A stretch of 8,814 bases of DNA from Rhodoferax sp. (GTDB taxonomy: Bacteria; Pseudomonadota; Gammaproteobacteria; Burkholderiales; Burkholderiaceae_C): assembly GCA_023231075.1 (NCBI GenBank), contig JALNWC010000082.1, positions 1-8,814 of the forward strand, read 5' to 3'. Positions 5,353 through 8,814 of this stretch are shown here, piece after piece. The stretch's first letter is position 1. The number at the start of each line of letters is the position of its first letter. The translations under genes were made by a program, and so were the position numbers. The notes beneath the pieces were generated by a model. It did not search any database, was not told the DNA's origin, and worked only from the letters and a program-made list of their open reading frames with translations.

Positions 5353-6453
5353 ATGCCGATGCACAAGACTTCGGCATGGCCGCTGGCGCTGGTGTATGCC
5401 GGCTTGATCGTTTACGCCAGCCTGTTCCCCTTTGAGGGCTGGCGTGACCAGGGTGTCATGCCCTGGTTTTTTCTGGCCGCACCCCTACCCCGGTACTGGA
5501 CCGGGTTTGATGTGGTGGCCAATCTTGTCGGCTACATGCCGCTCGGGTTTTTCCTGGTGCTGAGCGCGCTGCGCACCGGGCGCTCGCGATTTGCCCTGCG
5601 TCTGGCCGTGCTGGCGGCCTTGGTGCTGTCGTTGCTGATGGAGTCGCTCCAGGTCTATTTGCCTAACCGGGTGCCTTCCAATCTTGACCTGATGCTGAAC
5701 ATGGCGGGTGGTGCACTGGGGGCATTCAGCGCCTGGATTCTGGAAAAGCTGGATGTTTTGCAGCGCTGGAGCCGCTTCAGGGCGCACTGGTTTGTGGCTG
5801 ACGCGCGCGGCGGCCTGGTGTTGCTGGCCCTGTGGCCCCTGGCCTTGTTGTTTCCCACTTCGATGCCTCTCGGACTGGGCCAGGTGTTTGAGCGGCTGCA
5901 AGGCAAGCTGGTTGCCGTGCTGGCAGATACGCCTTTTCTGCAATGGTTGCCGATGGGTGAGACGACCTTGCAACCCTTGCTGCCGGCCATGGAGTGGCTG
6001 AGTGTGGTGTTGGGCTTGCTGATCCCGTGCCTGCTGGGTTTTTGCATTATTCGCAAGGTGAGCCAACGCGCCTGGTTTGTGCTGTGGGTCTGTTTTTTTG
6101 CCGTTTGGGCATTGGCGCTCAGCGCTGCCTTGAGCGTCGGCCCCACGCATGCCTGGGCCTGGCTCAGTGTGCCGGTCAAGGCGGCGTTGATGAGTGCCGT
6201 GGTGCTTGCGCTGTTGTTGCTGCGGGTGCCGCGACGCGCCAGTGCTGCACTGGCGCTGTTGGCTTTGGGGGTGCACCTGAGTTTGTTGAATCAGACGTCG
6301 GTGAGCCCCTATTTTGAGCAAACCCTGTTTTTGTGGGAGCAGGGGCGGTTCATCCGGTTCCATGGGCTGGCGCAATGGCTGGGCTGGCTTTGGCCTTTTG
6401 CAACTTTGGTTTATCTGCTGAGTTTGCTGTGGGACAAAGAGTCACAAAACTAA
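5353..6453 (+). CDS. VanZ-domain multi-pass membrane protein
   Basis: A 366-residue, very hydrophobic protein. Residues about 12-130 form a VanZ-like domain, with YASLFPFEGWR (21-31), ANLVGYMPLGFF (56-67), LLMESLQVYLPNRVPSNLDLMLNMAGGALG (94-123) and the conserved Glu, Gln, Arg and Asp of the family. Residues 150-366 add several further membrane helices separated by short loops, with a segment around 170-215 probably outside the membrane. I recognise no domain in that half. VanZ domains are named for a teicoplanin-resistance gene, but most chromosomal members have no shown role in resistance, so no such function is implied. The gene starts seven bases after the hemJ stop. An alternative ATG lies two codons downstream. 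Confidence 0.8.
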   Translation: MPMHKTSAWPLALVYAGLIVYASLFPFEGWRDQGVMPWFFLAAPLPRYWTGFDVVANLVGYMPLGFFLVLSALRTGRSRFALRLAVLAALVLSLLMESLQVYLPNRVPSNLDLMLNMAGGALGAFSAWILEKLDVLQRWSRFRAHWFVADARGGLVLLALWPLALLFPTSMPLGLGQVFERLQGKLVAVLADTPFLQWLPMGETTLQPLLPAMEWLSVVLGLLIPCLLGFCIIRKVSQRAWFVLWVCFFAVWALALSAALSVGPTHAWAWLSVPVKAALMSAVVLALLLLRVPRRASAALALLALGVHLSLLNQTSVSPYFEQTLFLWEQGRFIRFHGLAQWLGWLWPFATLVYLLSLLWDKESQN

Positions 6454-6463
6454 AATCCGGCGC

Positions 6464-6850
6464 ATGACACCTTCAACACCACCCCATGCCGACACTCCGG
6501 CGGACAGCGCGCCAACGCCTTGGACCAGTTATTACCAGCGGCACATCTTTTTCTGCCTGAATGAGCGCAGCAACGGCGAGGCTTGTTGCGCCCAGCACGA
6601 TGCGATGGCCGCATTTGAGCGTTGCAAGGCGCAAGTCAAGGCCGCCGGGCTGGCCGGACCGGGGCAAGTGCGCGTCAACAAGGCGGGGTGTCTGGACCGC
6701 TGCGCCGCCGGCCCGGTGGCCGTGGTCTACCCGGAGGCCGTGTGGTACAGCTATGTGGATGCCAGTGACATCGACGAGATCGTCGAGTCGCACCTTAAAA
6801 ACGGACAGGTCGTGCAGCGCTTGCTGACCCCTGCGCATCTGGGGCGCTAG
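6464..6850 (+). CDS. Thioredoxin-like [2Fe-2S] ferredoxin
   Basis: A 128-residue thioredoxin-fold (Shethna-type) ferredoxin. After a Pro/Ala/Thr-rich N-terminal extension (1-20), the domain starts at YYQRHIFFCLNER. Likely cluster ligands are C31, C41 or C42, C76 and C80, in the pattern C-x(9-10)-C with a distal GCLDRC. The following AAGPVAVVYPEAVWY is characteristic of the family. C54 is an extra cysteine. No signal peptide is seen, so it should be a cytoplasmic electron carrier; its partner enzyme is not evident. It begins ten bases after the VanZ-gene stop and probably ends this transcription unit. The following 111 bases contain no strong terminator. Confidence 0.9.
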   Translation: MTPSTPPHADTPADSAPTPWTSYYQRHIFFCLNERSNGEACCAQHDAMAAFERCKAQVKAAGLAGPGQVRVNKAGCLDRCAAGPVAVVYPEAVWYSYVDASDIDEIVESHLKNGQVVQRLLTPAHLGR

Positions 6851-6961
6851 ACCCTTGGCGATGCCGTTTTCCCCTGGTGCCTATCAATCAGTGCATTGGC
6901 GCTTATTTAATTCAAAACACGCTTTGATCGGTTTCTGGGCTGACGACGGGCGGACACATTC

Positions 6962-8146
6962 ATGAAAAAAATACTTTTATCCCTGATGGCGGCGATTTGC
7001 CTGTCTGTTGCCGCGCAAACGCCACAAGCGCCTGAAATTGCGGCCCCCTCCTATATGCTGGTGGATGTCACTGCCGACCAGATCCTGGCACAAAAAGACA
7101 TCGATACGCCCGTGGAGCCGGCGTCGTTGACCAAGCTGATGACGGCTTACCTGGTGTTTGATGCGCTGCGCAGCAAAAAGATTGACCTGCAGCAAGCCCT
7201 GCCGGTGAGCGAGCGGGCCTGGAGAATGCCGGGTTCGCGCATGTTCATTGACCCCAAAATGAAAGTGCCGGTGGAGGACTTGATCAAGGGCATGATTGTG
7301 CAAAGCGGCAACGATGCCACCGTGGCACTGGCCGAGGGCGTGGGTGGCACGGTGGAGCGCTTTGTGCATTTGATGAACGAGCAGGCCAAGGCCTTGGGCA
7401 TGAAAGCCACGGGTTACAAAAATCCGGAGGGCCTGACCGAGCCGGGTCACACCACCACCGCCCGCGACCTGAGCATTCTGGCGACCCGCCTGATGCGTGA
7501 TTTCCCTCAGTACGTGGGCTATTACGCCATCAAGAAGTACCGTTACCAGGGCACACCAGCGGCCAATGACAGCAACCGCAATTTGTTGCTTTTTCGTGAT
7601 CCGACCGTGGATGGCCTGAAAACAGGGCATACCAATGCGGCGGGTTACTGCCTGATCGCCACGGCGCGCCGCGACGTGGCGGGACTCGGTCAGACGGGTG
7701 CCGCTGCGGGCTCAGCCGCTGCCTTGGGAAGCCGTCGTCTGCTGTCGATTGTGCTGGGTGCGTCCGGCGAAGAGGCGCGCGCCAATGAAGCGCAAAAACT
7801 GTTGAACTGGGGCTACACCGCCTTTGAGGCGGTCAAGTTGTTTGATGCCAATCAGGCGGTGGTGACGCCGGCGATCTGGAAAGGCAAGACGGCCACCGTG
7901 GCCTTGGGTCAGGGCCAGGCGATTGTGGTTGCGGTTCCCACCGGCATGGGTGCCAAGTTGACGACCCAGGTGGCACGGCCAGAGCCTTTGGTGGCGCCCC
8001 TGACCAAGGGCCAGCAGGTGGGCACGCTGATCGTCAGCAGCGCCGGTCAGGTGGTGGCCAAGGTGCCCTTGCTGGCCTTGCAGGGCGTGGAGCAGGCTGG
8101 CGTGATCGGGCGCGCCTGGGACGCCTTGCGACTTTGGATCAAATGA
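6962..8146 (+). CDS. dacC: D-alanyl-D-alanine carboxypeptidase (DacC/PBP5-6 family)
   Basis: A 394-residue low-molecular-weight penicillin-binding protein (peptidase family S11) that removes the terminal D-Ala from peptidoglycan pentapeptides in the periplasm. The signal peptide MKKILLSLMAAICLSVAA is cleaved near residue 18. The catalytic motifs are SLTK (S55 nucleophile, K58), SGN (115-117) and KTG (220-222). A PBP5-type C-terminal beta domain covers about 289-375, and the last 20 residues (VEQAGVIGRAWDALRLWIK) can form the amphipathic membrane-anchoring helix. An Ala/Gly-rich insert at about 237-256 lengthens the turn after the KTG strand compared with E. coli DacA. GGA lies seven bases before the ATG. 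The gene has a 111-base upstream gap, so it probably has its own promoter, and it ends just before the str-operon promoter. The exact paralogue symbol is less certain than the family. Confidence 0.93.
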   Translation: MKKILLSLMAAICLSVAAQTPQAPEIAAPSYMLVDVTADQILAQKDIDTPVEPASLTKLMTAYLVFDALRSKKIDLQQALPVSERAWRMPGSRMFIDPKMKVPVEDLIKGMIVQSGNDATVALAEGVGGTVERFVHLMNEQAKALGMKATGYKNPEGLTEPGHTTTARDLSILATRLMRDFPQYVGYYAIKKYRYQGTPAANDSNRNLLLFRDPTVDGLKTGHTNAAGYCLIATARRDVAGLGQTGAAAGSAAALGSRRLLSIVLGASGEEARANEAQKLLNWGYTAFEAVKLFDANQAVVTPAIWKGKTATVALGQGQAIVVAVPTGMGAKLTTQVARPEPLVAPLTKGQQVGTLIVSSAGQVVAKVPLLALQGVEQAGVIGRAWDALRLWIK

Positions 8147-8149
8147 AAA

Positions 8150-8178
8150 TTGCACAGAAGTACCTGACCTGATATAGT
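8150..8178 (+). promoter_or_regulatory. Probable str-operon (rpsL) promoter
   Basis: The -10 hexamer TATAGT (8173-8178, five of six matches) is preceded after exactly 17 bases by TTGCAC (8150-8155), a modest -35. It begins four bases after the dacC stop codon, so transcription would start near 8185, giving a leader of about 83 bases before rpsL. Ribosomal operons usually have strong promoters. The weak -35 could be offset by elements not visible here. Confidence 0.6.
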
Positions 8179-8184
8179 GATGGG

Positions 8185-8205
8185 CTTTTCGGAATTTCCG
8201 AAGGG
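8185..8205 (+). promoter_or_regulatory. Hairpin at the 5' end of the rpsL leader
   Basis: TTCGGA and TCCGAA form a perfect inverted repeat around ATT. With flanking bases (including two G-U pairs) the stem reaches nine base pairs. It falls at the predicted transcription start of the str operon. It may stabilise the mRNA 5' end, or be an operator-like dyad at the start site. No T-run follows directly, so it is not an intrinsic terminator. Confidence 0.5.
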
Positions 8206-8257
8206 ATTCACGTTTTCGTTTTTTGTGTTTTAAAACGTTTAGGGACGTTTAGTTTTT

Positions 8258-8263
8258 AGGAGG
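8258..8263 (+). promoter_or_regulatory. Strong ribosome binding site of rpsL
   Basis: A perfect AGGAGG lies four bases before the rpsL ATG, the strongest Shine-Dalgarno sequence in the window. It fixes the start codon and fits a highly translated ribosomal gene. Confidence 0.9.
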
Positions 8264-8267
8264 CTCA

Positions 8268-8645
8268 ATGCCAACCATCAATCAGTTAATCCGTCAGGGG
8301 CGTGCGGTTGAGACCGTCAAGTCCAAGAGCCCGGCGATGGAAAATTCCCCCCAGCGCCGTGGTGTTTGCACCCGCGTTTACACCACCACGCCCAAGAAGC
8401 CCAACTCGGCTTTGCGTAAAGTCGCCAAGGTCCGCTTGACCAATGGCTTCGAGGTGATTTCTTACATCGGCGGCGAAGGTCACAACCTGCAGGAGCACAG
8501 CGTGGTGCTGGTTCGTGGCGGTCGTGTCAAGGACTTGCCCGGTGTGCGTTACCACATCGTGCGCGGTTCGCTCGACTTGCAAGGCGTGAAAGACCGCAAG
8601 CAGTCGCGTTCCAAATACGGTGCCAAGCGTCCCAAGGCCAAGTAA
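8268..8645 (+). CDS. rpsL: 30S ribosomal protein S12
   Basis: A complete 125-residue S12, easily recognised by RGVCTRVYTTTPKKPNSALRK (31-51), GFEVISYIGGEGHNLQEHSVVLVRGGRVKDLPGVRYH (60-96) and the basic tail KYGAKRPKAK. S12 sits at the decoding centre of the 30S subunit and affects translational accuracy. The residues whose mutation classically gives streptomycin resistance, K43 and K88, are both wild type. D89, the aspartate methylthiolated by RimO in E. coli, is present. As first gene of the str operon, it has its own promoter and leader and is followed by rpsG after 154 bases. Confidence 0.99.
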   Translation: MPTINQLIRQGRAVETVKSKSPAMENSPQRRGVCTRVYTTTPKKPNSALRKVAKVRLTNGFEVISYIGGEGHNLQEHSVVLVRGGRVKDLPGVRYHIVRGSLDLQGVKDRKQSRSKYGAKRPKAK

Positions 8646-8707
8646 GCCGCTGGTTCGTTCAATCAAAAGGTGTTTGTTTGCTGCGTGGCGCAGGAAATGA
8701 ACGTAGT

Positions 8708-8757
8708 GACCCGATGTCCGGGTCGAGTAAGTGAGAGTCTTATTTGTTAACTCTCGC
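8708..8757 (+). promoter_or_regulatory. Structured rpsL-rpsG intercistronic region (candidate S7 feedback site)
   Basis: Two clean hairpins lie in the 154-base gap. The first (8708-8724) pairs GACCCG with CGGGTC around ATGTC. The second (8731-8757) pairs GTGAGAGT with ACTCTCGC around an 11-base loop. No T-run follows either, so they are not terminators. In E. coli the S12-S7 intercistronic RNA binds S7 and mediates translational feedback on the str operon. The position here is equivalent, but I cannot show that the E. coli S7-binding elements are conserved. The gap 8646-8707 shows nothing else I can name. Confidence 0.5.
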
Positions 8758-8799
8758 GGTGTTTGAAAAAACGCCAACTGAAGCAATAGAGGTGAAAAA

Positions 8800-8814
8800 A
8801 TGCCACGTCGTCGC
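8800..8814 (+). CDS. rpsG: 30S ribosomal protein S7 (first five codons only)
   Basis: The final 15 bases read M-P-R-R-R, the conserved N-terminus of S7. A GAGGTG ribosome binding site (8789-8794) lies five bases upstream, and rpsL directly precedes it, as in the usual str order rpsL-rpsG-fusA-tuf. S7 initiates assembly of the 30S head domain. The rest of the gene lies beyond the window's right edge. The call rests mainly on gene order plus this short N-terminus. Confidence 0.93.

Noticed and set aside
5485..6375. Minus-strand open frame of 296 codons opposite the VanZ gene
   Set aside because: The Gln/His/Arg-rich composition is what the complement of Leu- and Ala-rich membrane-protein codons gives. 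There is no domain and no ribosome binding site context.
6870..6911. Possible terminator hairpin after the ferredoxin gene
   Set aside because: The best pairing (GTGCC with GGCGC) needs a G-U pair and a 16-base loop, and only a broken T-rich stretch follows. It is too weak to call.

Overview
The window reads as an ordinary chromosomal segment of a betaproteobacterium. It is most likely a Burkholderiales/Comamonadaceae member of the Rhodoferax or Polaromonas type. The evidence is moderately high GC, an aspartate-type (zinc-independent) HemB, a HemJ-type protoporphyrinogen oxidase, a lemA-TPM-TPM cluster, and a DacC-type carboxypeptidase directly in front of the str operon (rpsL, rpsG). The genus call is inference from protein resemblance; no marker in the window fixes it. 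No phage, transposon, CRISPR array, tRNA or rRNA was seen.

Left half (1-4694), all on the minus strand and read right to left: hemB, a CorA-family magnesium/metal channel, a MarC-family membrane protein, the lipoprotein LemA, and two TPM-domain proteins, the second cut off by the window edge. hemB, corA and marC are closely spaced (17 and 29 bases). lemA, TPM1 and TPM2 overlap by 4 and 1 bases. Between marC and lemA lie 88 bases with a weak terminator-like hairpin, so this side is probably two transcription units with some read-through.

The gap between hemB and the divergent rightward genes (4695-4916) is the most interesting part. On the plus strand it carries a good sigma70 promoter (TTGAAA, 17 bases, TAGATT). 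About 100 bases follow that fold into three hairpins and end in a strong intrinsic terminator. The middle hairpin shows an anti-Shine-Dalgarno loop (UUUCCUCCCUG). This looks like an unannotated small RNA. Alternatively it is a regulated leader of hemJ, whose start codon lies only 28 bases past the terminator T-run. Either way it sits between two heme-biosynthesis genes.

Right half (4917-8814), all plus strand: hemJ, a VanZ-domain membrane protein and a thioredoxin-like [2Fe-2S] ferredoxin form a tight group (gaps of 7 and 10 bases). After 111 bases comes a D-alanyl-D-alanine carboxypeptidase with SLTK, SGN and KTG motifs. Then comes the promoter and structured leader of the ribosomal str operon, rpsL, a 154-base intercistronic region with two clean hairpins (a candidate S7 feedback site), and the first five codons of rpsG.
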